Below are positions 24,247 through 33,740 of a stretch of DNA of 46,797 bases, piece after piece. Each line of letters opens with the position of its first letter. The stretch's first letter is position 1. Made by a program: the position numbers and the translations under genes. The DNA is from Thermohalobaculum sp039030715 (lineage in GTDB: Bacteria > Pseudomonadota > Alphaproteobacteria > Rhodobacterales > Rhodobacteraceae): contig JBCCDU010000028.1 of the NCBI GenBank assembly GCA_039030715.1, positions 1 through 46,797 on the forward strand, given 5' to 3'. Below the pieces are notes generated by a model. That model saw only the letters and a list, made by a program, of their open reading frames with translations. It ran no database searches and was not told where the DNA came from.

Positions 24247-26208
24247 ATGGCGATCATTGAATTCGTTCTGGACAGCGTTGAATTGCCCAACGGCAATATC
24301 CTGCAGATGGTCGGCGAACTCAGCACGGTCACCGGCGACAACTTCCTGCGCTTCCTGCTGATCGACGGCACGGATGGCAGCACGATCCTTAGCTTCCGCG
24401 AGCCCGATGGGCCGCTGCAGGACAATGACGAACCTCGCCAGATTCTGGCGCTGGAGGACGGCGGTTTCGGCATCGTCTTCGAAAGCAGCGGCCTGGTTAG
24501 CTATCTGCGTTTCGATGCCGCCGGTCAGCCGGTGGGCGACGCGATACCGTTCGGGCTAACCGAAGATGGCGGCGACGTCGTCATCAACTCGCTGCGTAAC
24601 GTCATCGATCTGGACGGGCAGGGACGGGCCTTTGTGATCGAGAGCCAATCGACCCCCACTGATCCCGGGGCGGAAGGCACCACGGTAATCGCGCTCCACA
24701 TCATCGCACCCGATGGCAGCGTGGATACGTCGGTTGAAGTCCCGCAGCAGACAACTCTAGGCAACGGGTTTCAGCTCGATGACGGCACTTTCGTGCTCTA
24801 TAGCGTCGAAGACCGTTTCTTTCCCTTCGATCAACACCCCGACTTGATCGCCACTGTTTATGACGCGCATTTCCATCAGATCGGACAGTCCCAGACACGG
24901 ACGGAAAATGTGACCGAGCGCGGCTCGGGCGGGTTCAGCATCGGCCCGGTCAAACAGGCAAGCCTGCAGAAATCGAATGTCAATGTGGTCGCCTGGGCGC
25001 AGCCGGGCGCAGGTGCCAATAGCGGGAACCTGGACCAGACCGCAATTTTTATCGGCTTCGGTGCCAAGACAGGGCTCGACCAGCGCTTGACGAATATCAC
25101 CAGGATCGCGCCTGACGAGGCCGTTCTGGACAATTTCGAGCTTCTGGCCCTGCCCGATGGCAGCTTTATCCTGGGCTGGACGCAGGAGCTGGACACCGAC
25201 ACGCCGCAAGTGGTCTGGCAGCAATTCGACGATCAGGGCAACGCGCTGAGCCCGATCACCGACATCGACAGTGTTGACCCCATCGAGTTCGGCGTGGTGC
25301 TGGACCTGCTGGGCGATCAGCTTCTGGTGACGAGCGCCGCCCTGGACACCACAAATGAAGGCACTGTACTGACCCGGCAGAGCTTCGATTTGGAGCTGGA
25401 GCCTTTCAGCGAGTTCGACGATGTGTTCACCGGCGCGGAAACGTCTGAAACCCTCGACGGGCAGGCCGGTGACGATCAGATCGATGCGTCGGGCGGCGAT
25501 GATGTCATCATCGGTGGCGATGGGGATGACAGTATCGATGCGGGAGAGGGCAACGATACGATCAATGGTGGAGAAGGGGCTGACCAGATCGACGGCGGCG
25601 CGGGCATCGATACCGCGGATTACAGCGACGCAACCCAGCGCGTGCGGGTCGATCTGCAAGGCTCGCTCGCCGGGTTGGGAGACGCGGCGCGCGACGCGCT
25701 AACCTCTATCGAGAACATCCTCGGCGGCAGACGTAACGATGATCTGCGGGGCGATGGCGGCGCAAACGAGATCGATGGCGGCCTGTCCTCGGACCAGGTC
25801 CATGGTCGGGCCGGGGACGACATCCTCAATGGCGGGCGCGGCGCGGACAAGCTCTACGGCAACGCAGGCGGCGATGTGATGTCAGGTGGGCCGGGCACCG
25901 ACCGTTTCATCTACTTTCGTGCCAGCGACAGCCAGGCGGACAATCGCGATACGATCACCGATTTCGAAACAGGCGAGCGGATCGAGATCAGCCGCCTGGA
26001 CGCGAACATCGGTATCGGCGGCAATCAGACATTCGAATTCATCGCAACCGCAGGCTTCTCAGGCGATGGCGGCGAGCTGCGCTTCTTCCAATCGGTCGGC
26101 GGCAATCGCACGGTTATTCAGGCCGATATCGACGGAGACAGCGAGGCGGAATTCGAAATTGCATTGAACGGGCTGATCGCGCTCTCGGCCAATGATTTCG
26201 TCCTCTGA
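24247..26208 (+). CDS. RTX-repeat secreted protein, copy 2
   Basis: A 653-residue paralogue of the preceding protein. The N-termini align (SVELPNGNILQMVGEL versus SAILANGNIGQVVGEF), as do LALPDGSFILGWTQEL and VWQQFDDQGNAL. RTX repeats lie at about 405-470 and 510-560, the serralysin-like C-terminal domain follows (DRFIYFRASDS, DTITDFETGERIEI), and the tail is SANDFVL. It begins 30 bases after copy 1, so the two are probably one transcript from a tandem duplication. More GC-typical codons than copy 1. Function unknown; no catalytic motif seen. Confidence 0.8.
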   Translation: MAIIEFVLDSVELPNGNILQMVGELSTVTGDNFLRFLLIDGTDGSTILSFREPDGPLQDNDEPRQILALEDGGFGIVFESSGLVSYLRFDAAGQPVGDAIPFGLTEDGGDVVINSLRNVIDLDGQGRAFVIESQSTPTDPGAEGTTVIALHIIAPDGSVDTSVEVPQQTTLGNGFQLDDGTFVLYSVEDRFFPFDQHPDLIATVYDAHFHQIGQSQTRTENVTERGSGGFSIGPVKQASLQKSNVNVVAWAQPGAGANSGNLDQTAIFIGFGAKTGLDQRLTNITRIAPDEAVLDNFELLALPDGSFILGWTQELDTDTPQVVWQQFDDQGNALSPITDIDSVDPIEFGVVLDLLGDQLLVTSAALDTTNEGTVLTRQSFDLELEPFSEFDDVFTGAETSETLDGQAGDDQIDASGGDDVIIGGDGDDSIDAGEGNDTINGGEGADQIDGGAGIDTADYSDATQRVRVDLQGSLAGLGDAARDALTSIENILGGRRNDDLRGDGGANEIDGGLSSDQVHGRAGDDILNGGRGADKLYGNAGGDVMSGGPGTDRFIYFRASDSQADNRDTITDFETGERIEISRLDANIGIGGNQTFEFIATAGFSGDGGELRFFQSVGGNRTVIQADIDGDSEAEFEIALNGLIALSANDFVL

Positions 26209-26428
26209 CGGTCGAGCGTCACCCTTTCGCATCCCGCGAGCGGCTCCCACGGGGCAACAACAGCAATGTCATAGTTGACGCCACCCGATTCGATTGGTCT
26301 AGTCTCGACTTATCCGGCTTGTGCGATGCAGCGAATGCGGTTGCGTGGGCGGCGTGAACTTTAACGGCCTGCGCCTCGGACCCGGGGGGCCATGGTCAAT
26401 CAAAACGGGTGTGACAGGGAGTGTCTCT

Positions 26429-27514
26429 ATGAAACTGAAACATATGCTGATCGGTGCTGTCAGCGCGTTTGCCGTGACCTCGGCAGCGCAGGCCGCCGAC
26501 ACAATCACCGTCGTCTCGTGGGGCGGCGCCTATACCAAGAGCCAAGTCGAAGCCTACCACAAGCCTTGGATCGCTTCGACCGGCAACAAGATCGTCTCCG
26601 AAGACTACAATGGCGGCCTTGCCGAGATCAAAGCACAGGTCGAAGCCGGCAATGTCACCTGGGACATCGTGGACGTGGAACTCTCGGACGCCGTGCGCGC
26701 CTGTGATGAGGGTCTGGCCGAGGAGATCGATCAGTCGATCCTGCCCGCAGCCCCCGATGGCACCCCAGCGGCCGAAGACTTCATCGCCGGCACGCTGGAC
26801 GTGCCCTGCGCTGTGCCGACCATCGTTTGGTCGACAATCTTCGCCTATGACGAGTCGAAGATGGCCGACGGCCCGAAAACCATCGCCGATTTCTTCGATC
26901 TGGAGAAGTTCCCTGGCAAGCGCGGCATTCGTAAGTCGCCGAAAGCGAACCTGGAAATGGCACTGATGGCCGATGGCGTGGCCGCAGACGAGGTCTATGA
27001 TGTGCTCGGCACCTCGGAAGGCGTAGACCGGGCATTTGCCAAGCTCGACACCATCAAGGACGAAGTTGTCTGGTGGGAAGCCGGCGCACAGCCGCCGCAG
27101 CTTCTGGCCGATGGCGAAGTCGCGATGACCACCGCGTATAATGGGCGGATCTTCAACGCGGTTGCAGCCGAAGACAAGCCGTTCAATATCGTCTGGGACG
27201 GCCAGGTTTGGGACCTCGACCTCTGGATCATCCCCAAAGGCGCCCCGAACAAGGAAGCCGCGATGGACTTCCTGGCCTTCTCGACCGCGACCGAGCAGCT
27301 CGCTGGTCAGGCTTCGTGGATCTCCTACGGCCCGACCCGCAAGTCGTCGACATCGCTGATCGGCTCGTACAACTCGAAGCCCGATCTGGCGATGGGTCCG
27401 CAGATGCCTACGGCGCCCGAGAACTTCGCCAATGCGCTGCAGAACAATTTCGAGTTCTGGGCCGACAACCAGGACGAGCTGAACGAGCGTTTCAACGCCT
27501 GGCTCGCCAACTGA
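26429..27514 (+). CDS. ABC transporter substrate-binding protein, PotD-like
   Basis: A 361-residue periplasmic binding protein of the spermidine/putrescine (COG0687) type. The ATG at 26429 follows GGGAG and gives a signal peptide (MKLKHMLIGAVSAFAVTSAAQA, cleavage before ADTIT). The mature protein opens with ITVVSWGGAYTKSQ, typical of the family, and has many Trp and acidic residues suited to a cationic ligand. Two permease genes follow. A GC hairpin at 27529-27554 separates it from them. The ligand is probably a polyamine or similar amine, but this is not proven. Confidence 0.85.
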   Translation: MKLKHMLIGAVSAFAVTSAAQAADTITVVSWGGAYTKSQVEAYHKPWIASTGNKIVSEDYNGGLAEIKAQVEAGNVTWDIVDVELSDAVRACDEGLAEEIDQSILPAAPDGTPAAEDFIAGTLDVPCAVPTIVWSTIFAYDESKMADGPKTIADFFDLEKFPGKRGIRKSPKANLEMALMADGVAADEVYDVLGTSEGVDRAFAKLDTIKDEVVWWEAGAQPPQLLADGEVAMTTAYNGRIFNAVAAEDKPFNIVWDGQVWDLDLWIIPKGAPNKEAAMDFLAFSTATEQLAGQASWISYGPTRKSSTSLIGSYNSKPDLAMGPQMPTAPENFANALQNNFEFWADNQDELNERFNAWLAN

Positions 27515-27528
27515 TCAGGCGATCACCC

Positions 27529-27554
27529 GGTCCGCGCCTGATGGGGCGCGGACC
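27529..27554 (+). other. Intercistronic hairpin after the binding-protein gene
   Basis: GGTCCGCGCC (27529-27538) pairs perfectly with 27545-27554 across a 6-base loop. No immediate T run follows, so it is more likely a 3'-end stabiliser or partial terminator that keeps binding-protein mRNA in excess over permease mRNA, a common arrangement in ABC operons. Confidence 0.6.
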
Positions 27555-27598
27555 ACACCATTCGTTTTGTCATTTTCCGGTGTAGGGGGATCGGTTAC

Positions 27599-28900
27599 AT
27601 GGCCGTGACCGAGATGGATCAGGCGATACCTGCGGCGAACAGCGCGATCGACTCGCGCGGCAGGTTGATCGCGGCGGACGGGACCCCGCTCAAACAGAAA
27701 CTGGGCCAGGCGCTGTTCCGCAGCAAGATGCGGGCCCTGGGGCTTGTGGCGCCGCTACTTTTGTTCATTCTCTGTGTCTTCATTATCCCGATCCTGATGT
27801 TCATGTCGCGCGGCTTCCACGAAGGCACTTATGCCGAGCATATGCCGCTCTCGACCCCGCTGCTGCAGGAGTGGAACGGCGCCAGCGAGCCGACCGAGGA
27901 GATGTTCGCGGCCATGGCCGCAGATCTGGCCGCGGCGCGGGCCCATCCCGAAAAACCCATCGGCAAGGTTGCGACACGGGTGAACCGCGAGCTTTCGGGG
28001 ACGCGGTCGCTGATCACCTCCACCGCACGCCGCGCCGCCAGGATGGAGGCTCCCTTCAAGGACGCGATGATCGAGGCCAAGGCGAAGTGGGGCGATCTGG
28101 AGACCTGGCAGGCCATGAAGGTGGCCGCCACTTCCTATACCCCCGCCTTCTATGCCGCTGCGCTGGATTACAAGTATACCGCGACTGGGGAATTCGTGCC
28201 GCAGGACGAATTGCGCCAGATCTATGTGAAGCTGTTCCTGCGCACGATGGAGATTTCGGTCATCGTAACCATCGCGGCCCTGATCCTGGGCTATCCGGTG
28301 GCCTATCTGCTCTCAACCATCCCCAACCGCATCGCCAACCTGCTGCTGATCCTGGTGCTGCTGCCGTTCTGGACGTCGATCCTAGTGCGCACAACCGCCT
28401 GGATCGCGATGCTGCAAAGCCAGGGGGTGTTGAACGATCTGGCGGTTTTCGTCGGGCTGACCGGAGATGACGGGCGGTTCTCGTTGATCTACAACAAGAC
28501 CGGCACGCTGATTGCGATGACGCATATCCTGCTGCCCTTCATGATCCTGCCGCTCTACTCCGTCATGAAGACCATTCCGCCCAGCTATGTACGCGCGGCG
28601 AAATCGCTGGGGGCCACCAACTGGACGGCGTTCTGGCGGGTCTATTTCCCGCAGACCATTCCAGGCATCGGCGCGGGGGGCCTGCTCGTCTTCATACTGG
28701 CGATTGGGTACTACATCACTCCGGCTCTGGTCGGCGGCCAGGATGGGGTGATGATCTCGAACTTCATCGACAACCACATGCGTTCGACGCTGAACTGGTC
28801 GCTTGCGGCGGCCCTGGGCGGTGTTCTGCTGATCTTTGTCCTGTTCCTCTATTGGATCTACGACAAGGTCGTCGGCATCGACAATATGAAGCTGGGGTGA
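27599..28900 (+). CDS. ABC transporter permease, PotB-like with large insertion
   Basis: A 433-residue inner-membrane permease, longer than typical PotB (about 280-300). TM1 (about 46-68) is followed by a roughly 130-residue hydrophilic, helical insertion (about 70-200, probably periplasmic), then the conserved MetI-type core from about 212. The EAA loop that contacts the ATPase is seen at about 325-355 (SYVRAAKSLGATNWTAFWRV, then PQTIPGI). It precedes the second permease by three bases. Confidence 0.85.
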   Translation: MAVTEMDQAIPAANSAIDSRGRLIAADGTPLKQKLGQALFRSKMRALGLVAPLLLFILCVFIIPILMFMSRGFHEGTYAEHMPLSTPLLQEWNGASEPTEEMFAAMAADLAAARAHPEKPIGKVATRVNRELSGTRSLITSTARRAARMEAPFKDAMIEAKAKWGDLETWQAMKVAATSYTPAFYAAALDYKYTATGEFVPQDELRQIYVKLFLRTMEISVIVTIAALILGYPVAYLLSTIPNRIANLLLILVLLPFWTSILVRTTAWIAMLQSQGVLNDLAVFVGLTGDDGRFSLIYNKTGTLIAMTHILLPFMILPLYSVMKTIPPSYVRAAKSLGATNWTAFWRVYFPQTIPGIGAGGLLVFILAIGYYITPALVGGQDGVMISNFIDNHMRSTLNWSLAAALGGVLLIFVLFLYWIYDKVVGIDNMKLG

Positions 28901-28903
28901 TCC

Positions 28904-29812
28904 ATGTCTGAACTGCCCCCCTATGCCACAACCGGCCAGCGCATCTGGTTCTACAGCTTTCGGGTGATCTGCGGGCTGATCCTGTTTTTCCTGATCGCAC
29001 CGATCGTGGTCGTCATTCCGCTCAGCTTCAATGCCGAGCCCTATTTCAGCTTCACCTCCGGCATGCTGCGGCTGGACGCCGAGGCACTCTCGACCCGCTG
29101 GTATGCGGATATGCTGCGCAACGGTATGGCAGCCCCGGATGCCAAGGAGGGCTGGTGGTCCGATATGTGGTCCAACGCCCAATGGGTGCGCGCGATGAAG
29201 AACAGTTTCTTCATCGGAGTTTTCGCGACGCTGATCTCGACCTCTCTGGGGACGCTTGCAGCCATCGGACTGTCGCGCTCCGAGATGCCGTTCAAGAAGG
29301 TGATCATGGCCACGCTGATTTCACCGATGATCGTCCCGCTGGTGATCATCGGTTCGGCGATGTTCTTCTTTTTCAGCGATCTGGGCCTGGCCAAAACCTA
29401 TCCCGGCATCATCCTGGCCCATGCCGCCCTGGGGACGCCCTTCGTGATCATCACCGTGACGGCGACGCTCAGCGGGTTCGACCAGTCGCTGGTCCGGGCC
29501 GCGGCCTCGATGGGGGCGGATCCGGTTAGGACCTTTTTCAAGGTGCAGATGCCATTGATCCTGCCTGGGGTGATCTCGGGTGCGCTTTTTGCCTTCATCA
29601 CCTCGTTCGACGAAGTGGTGGTGATGCTGCAAATGGCCAGTGCCGAGCAACGCACCATCCCGCGCCAGATGTTCAGCGGTATTCGCGAGCAGATCTCGCC
29701 CACCATACTGGCAGTGGCCACCATCCTGGTGCTGATCTCCGTCGCGTTGCTGGCAACAGTCGAGATGCTGCGCCGCCGATCGGAGCGGTTGCGCGGCCTC
29801 AGTCCCAGCTAG
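28904..29812 (+). CDS. ABC transporter permease, PotC-like
   Basis: A 302-residue second permease with a MetI-type fold. TM1 is at about 20-45, a modest loop insertion follows, and the core has the EAA motif QSLVRAAASMGADPVRTFFK and MPLILPGV. It ends with its TAG stop inside a CTAG shared with the stop of the convergent metalloprotease gene. The ATP-binding subunit expected for this transporter is not encoded next to it or elsewhere in the window. Confidence 0.87.
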   Translation: MSELPPYATTGQRIWFYSFRVICGLILFFLIAPIVVVIPLSFNAEPYFSFTSGMLRLDAEALSTRWYADMLRNGMAAPDAKEGWWSDMWSNAQWVRAMKNSFFIGVFATLISTSLGTLAAIGLSRSEMPFKKVIMATLISPMIVPLVIIGSAMFFFFSDLGLAKTYPGIILAHAALGTPFVIITVTATLSGFDQSLVRAAASMGADPVRTFFKVQMPLILPGVISGALFAFITSFDEVVVMLQMASAEQRTIPRQMFSGIREQISPTILAVATILVLISVALLATVEMLRRRSERLRGLSPS

Positions 29813-32172
29813 AATTCGAAGTTCTGGGCGATCAGCTCGGCGGCATTGACGCCGTCGAGCTGGATCGTTCCCGCATCCAGCGTGATCAGAGTATCGGCAC
29901 CTACCTGGGCGATGGTCAGATCTGCCATCCCAGTGGCAACCGTACCCAAATCGATGATCTCGCCCGCACCAAAATCGGTGATCCGGTCAACCCCGAAGTC
30001 CGGCTGATCAAAGACGAAACGGTCGCGGCTGTCGCCCCCGGTCAGCAGGTCGTCGCCCGCGCCACCGTTCAGCACATCGCGCCCCACGCCGCCATGCAGC
30101 GAGTCCGCTCCGGTGCCGCCGTCCAGGGTGTCGTCGCCGTTGTCACCCTTCAGACGGTCATCGCCCGCGTCGCCCTGCAAGACATCAGCGGCGATACCTC
30201 CGAACAGGCGGTCGTCACCATCGCCCCCGGCGATCCGGTCATATCCGTGCTCGCCACGCAGCCAGTCATTGCCAGCGCCGCCCGCGATGCTGTCATCATG
30301 GTTCCCGCCGGAGATTGCATCTGCCCCGTCGCCACCATCGACGCTGTCTCGGCCGAAATGCCCACGCAGGATGTCTTCTCCTGCGCCACCGGTCAGGGTG
30401 TCGTCGCCCGCCTGCCCGCGCAGCATGTCCGCACCCTCCGATCCGTGAAGCCGGTCGTTGCCCGCACCTCCGTTCAGAGTGTCAGCTACGGCACTGCCGC
30501 TGAGGTCGTCATCGTGCATGGAGCCGAGCAAGCGCTCGATACTGATCAACAGGTCGCCCTCAGCCTGGTCACCCGTGGCCTCACCCGTTGCCAGCGAGAC
30601 CTGAACCCGCGCATTCGCGCGGGCATAGGTCACTGTGTCGAGCCCATCGCCGCCCGAAAGCCGGTCGGCCCCAGCCCCACCATTCAGGAAATCGTCGCCC
30701 TCGAAACCTTCCAGGACGTCGTCGCCATCGTCGCCCTGTAAGATATTGCGCATAGCATTGCCGTTCAACGTGTCGTTCCCGCCCGCGCCACGTGCGTTTT
30801 CGATGGAGACGCCATTAGCGATCGTGAATCCGCCATGGATTTTGTCGGTGTTGGAGACCATGCCCCCGCCCTGCTGCGTGAAGTCCAGCGTTGCGGCGCG
30901 CAGGTCGATGGTCGTGTTCAGATCGCTGCTGCCGACGATCCAGTCGACGCCGCCGGTATCCCAGATCGCCGTATAGCCGGTGCCAGAGCCGTTCTGATCG
31001 ATCAGCCGGTAAACATCATCACCCGCTGCATGATCTTGGTTCACGCCATAGAGCTGTTGAAGCGCGGCGATATCCAGTGTTCCGAAACTGGCTGCGTAGC
31101 CATAGTCATAGGTTCCGGGAGGGCCGCTCTCCGACGTCAGATACCCGTCGTTGTAGCTGAGCGTGGTGAAAATGCTCTGATTCAGATCATTGGAGCCCAA
31201 CGTCCCGCTGGAGGTGACACCCTGCAACACCTCGGTCCCGTTTCCCGTGTCGTGAGGATGCGCCAGGCCCAGCCCGTGGCCGATCTCGTGCATCGCGACG
31301 CCGTACATGTACCCGCCACGCTCCAGCCCCCCACCCGCCTGGTCATCCCAGGCGGAGAAACCGTTGTTCAGGACACCGTGCCCCCCCGTCCCGGTGCTGG
31401 TTGGAAAGTAGAAATAGCCGAGCAGCGTGCCATTGCTGATCGCGCTGGACAGGTTGCTGGAGGCAAGCTCCAGATCCGCGGCATCGCGATCATTGGTCAG
31501 TTCGAAGTCGATATCGGCGAAAGTCTCGACCTGTTCGAAAATCGAGAAAATCTGCCCACGCTCGTATTCGTTGAACCCGCTCGCCTCGAACAGCTGCGTC
31601 GTGCCGTCGAACCGCTCGGAATAGGTCTCGCCGCCTTCGGCCAGATAAACGTGGATCTTGTCCGAGGTATCCAGTGCATTTTCACCGCGGATCGCATCCA
31701 CAGGGCTGGGCGGCGTCGCACCGCTGACGGTCAGGTTGAAATCGCCTGTATAGCGGCCCAGATAGGAATCAACGTCGATGAAATAGGCGCCGGTCTCGAG
31801 GGCGCTGAAAATCAGCTCGCTGTCCAGATTGACGGCGAACCGGATGTCATCGTTCTCGGCCAGCACCGTGCCCCCCGCGTCGCGAACCCGCAGGACCGGG
31901 TCGCGCAGCTCGTCTATGCCGACGCCCGAAAGCTCGATCCGGATCGTCTGACCCGCCGCGAGTTCGATGCGGAACCAGTCGCTGTCGCCTTCCTCATCCA
32001 GGCTGCCAGTCACAGTCTGTCCGACAGCGATTGCCGCATCGGTCGTCAGATCGCCCGGAATGAGGCCAAGCGCGGGCTCGTCCAGGGATTTGGCAAGCTC
32101 GGCATTCTCGGCTGCCAGCTTTTCGAGCGCACCCGCATCGCCGCACAAATTCAACCCACAGAAATAACACAT
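29809..32172 (-). CDS. Serralysin-like M10 RTX metalloprotease
   Basis: A 787-residue secreted zinc protease. The N-terminus is Cys-rich (MCYFCGLNLCGD), then a PPC domain (about 45-160), a M10 catalytic domain with HEIGHGLGLAHPHD (first His about 295), and RTX nonapeptide repeats (about 455-715) before the tail AQNFEF. The usual Met-turn (MSY) reads LSYND, a Met-to-Leu change. There is no signal peptide, consistent with type I secretion; no HlyB/HlyD/TolC genes are present here. ATG 32172 is preferred over a GTG two codons upstream; neither has a clear ribosome binding site. Confidence 0.88.
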   Translation of the reverse strand: MCYFCGLNLCGDAGALEKLAAENAELAKSLDEPALGLIPGDLTTDAAIAVGQTVTGSLDEEGDSDWFRIELAAGQTIRIELSGVGIDELRDPVLRVRDAGGTVLAENDDIRFAVNLDSELIFSALETGAYFIDVDSYLGRYTGDFNLTVSGATPPSPVDAIRGENALDTSDKIHVYLAEGGETYSERFDGTTQLFEASGFNEYERGQIFSIFEQVETFADIDFELTNDRDAADLELASSNLSSAISNGTLLGYFYFPTSTGTGGHGVLNNGFSAWDDQAGGGLERGGYMYGVAMHEIGHGLGLAHPHDTGNGTEVLQGVTSSGTLGSNDLNQSIFTTLSYNDGYLTSESGPPGTYDYGYAASFGTLDIAALQQLYGVNQDHAAGDDVYRLIDQNGSGTGYTAIWDTGGVDWIVGSSDLNTTIDLRAATLDFTQQGGGMVSNTDKIHGGFTIANGVSIENARGAGGNDTLNGNAMRNILQGDDGDDVLEGFEGDDFLNGGAGADRLSGGDGLDTVTYARANARVQVSLATGEATGDQAEGDLLISIERLLGSMHDDDLSGSAVADTLNGGAGNDRLHGSEGADMLRGQAGDDTLTGGAGEDILRGHFGRDSVDGGDGADAISGGNHDDSIAGGAGNDWLRGEHGYDRIAGGDGDDRLFGGIAADVLQGDAGDDRLKGDNGDDTLDGGTGADSLHGGVGRDVLNGGAGDDLLTGGDSRDRFVFDQPDFGVDRITDFGAGEIIDLGTVATGMADLTIAQVGADTLITLDAGTIQLDGVNAAELIAQNFEF

Positions 32173-32178
32173 CGGCAC

Positions 32179-32503
32179 GGCCCATCCGCTGCCGCAGGTG
32201 CGCGCTTTCGGCGCGCGACCGGCGAAAGAGAGGCAGACGCATTTTGCGTGCCGTTTTGCAGCGGGGAAAATTGGTCACCGTGACCCCACCCCAGGGCCGG
32301 ATCGCAGATCAAGCAGCCATTTGATGAGGGCCACCCCGCCCGTCTCACAGGTCAGAGGGTTAAACGCCAACCATTTTACTTCCCTTAACAGCAGAACGGG
32401 ATGCGAATAAGCAAAGGCTGTGACACTCACGCAGGTGACGACCGCACGGGAATCGCGATAGAATTCGCACTGGATCCAGCTTTAAGCGAGAGACGGGCCT
32501 GCG
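32179..32503. other. Divergent intergenic region, protease/hemA
   Basis: These 325 bases separate the metalloprotease and hemA. A 6-1-6 palindrome, GGTCAC-C-GTGACC, at 32273-32285 is a candidate operator about 100 bases upstream of the protease start. No FNR-type TTGAT-N4-ATCAA box was found despite its known role at some hemA promoters. No small gene or terminator was recognised. Confidence 0.4.
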
Positions 32504-33727
32504 ATGAATTACGATGACTTCTTCAAGACTTCCCTCGATACGCTGCGCGACGAGGGGAACTATCGCATCTTCGCGGATCTGGAACGCCAGAAGGGCAACT
32601 TCCCGAAAGCGACTTTTCATGGCGGTGGCAACAAGCCGGATGTGACCGTTTGGTGCTCGAACGATTATCTGGGAATGGGCCAGAACGCGGATGTGATCGA
32701 CGCGATGCATCAGGCATTGGACCGTTGCGGATCGGGCGCGGGCGGTACGCGCAATATCTCGGGCACCAATCACTACCATGTGGAGCTGGAGGCCGAGCTT
32801 GCGGACCTGCACGGCAAGGAAGCCGCGCTGCTGTTCACCTCTGGCTATGTTTCCAACTGGGCGGCATTGGGCACCTTGGCTTCAAAGATGCCGGGCTGTG
32901 TCGTGCTGTCGGACGCGCTTAACCATGCCTCGATGATCGAGGGGATCCGCCATTCCCGCGCCGAAAAGCGGATCTGGAAGCATAACGATGTCGCCGACCT
33001 GGATCGCCAGTTGGCCGAGATCGGCCCGGACCGCCCCAAATTGGTGGCGTTCGAGAGTGTCTATTCGATGGATGGCGATATCGCGCCCATCGCCGAGATC
33101 TGCGATGTCTGCGAGGCCCATGGCGCGCTGAGCTATATCGACGAGGTTCACGCCGTCGGCATGTACGGCCCGCGTGGCGGCGGCATTGCCGAACGCGAGG
33201 GTCTGATGGATCGGATCGACGTGATCGAGGGAACGCTGGGCAAAGCCTTCGGCGTCGTCGGCGGCTATATCACCGCCAGCCGCGATCTGGTGGATTTCGT
33301 GCGCTCCTTTGCCAGCGGGTTCATCTTTACCACTGCATTACCGCCCCATGTCGCGGCTGGGGCCGCGACCTCGATCCGTCACCTGAAAGCCTCGGATGAC
33401 GAGCGGATGGTCCAGCGCGACCGTGTGGCACGGGTGCGCGCAGCGCTTGACCGGTTGGGTATCCCGCATCAGCAAAACCCTAGCCATATCATCCCGGTGA
33501 TGGTGGGCGATCCGGTGAAATGTAAATACATTTCGGACACGCTGATGGAGGAGTTCGGCGTCTACATCCAGCCGATCAACTATCCCACCGTGCCCAAGGG
33601 GACCGAGCGTTTGCGCATCACGCCGACGCCGCTGCATTCCGATGCGGATATCGATCATCTGATCGAGGCGTTGGAAGCCCTCTGGGCGCAATGCCAGCTC
33701 GCCCGAATGCCCCGCGCCGCCGAGTGA
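32504..33727 (+). CDS. hemA: 5-aminolevulinate synthase
   Basis: A 407-residue PLP enzyme that condenses glycine and succinyl-CoA to 5-aminolevulinate, the first step of C4-pathway haem and tetrapyrrole synthesis typical of alphaproteobacteria. Seen: WCSNDYLGMG, GSGAGGTRNISGT, the PLP Asp in YIDEVHAVGMYG, and the Schiff-base Lys in GTLGKAFGV (about 247). Length equals Rhodobacter HemA. No other haem genes are adjacent. Confidence 0.96.
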   Translation: MNYDDFFKTSLDTLRDEGNYRIFADLERQKGNFPKATFHGGGNKPDVTVWCSNDYLGMGQNADVIDAMHQALDRCGSGAGGTRNISGTNHYHVELEAELADLHGKEAALLFTSGYVSNWAALGTLASKMPGCVVLSDALNHASMIEGIRHSRAEKRIWKHNDVADLDRQLAEIGPDRPKLVAFESVYSMDGDIAPIAEICDVCEAHGALSYIDEVHAVGMYGPRGGGIAEREGLMDRIDVIEGTLGKAFGVVGGYITASRDLVDFVRSFASGFIFTTALPPHVAAGAATSIRHLKASDDERMVQRDRVARVRAALDRLGIPHQQNPSHIIPVMVGDPVKCKYISDTLMEEFGVYIQPINYPTVPKGTERLRITPTPLHSDADIDHLIEALEALWAQCQLARMPRAAE

Positions 33728-33740
33728 AGCAGCAGCAGGG

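Noticed and set aside
29820..30760. Repeated GGxGxD-type coding units that look like a nucleotide repeat array
   Set aside because: They are in-frame RTX nonapeptides of the metalloprotease, not a CRISPR array or tandem DNA repeat; unit lengths follow codons and there are no spacers.
32179..32503. FNR-type (FnrL) box for hemA
   Set aside because: Only inverted-order half-sites (ATCAA then TTGAT at about 32308-32325) are present, not TTGAT-N4-ATCAA.
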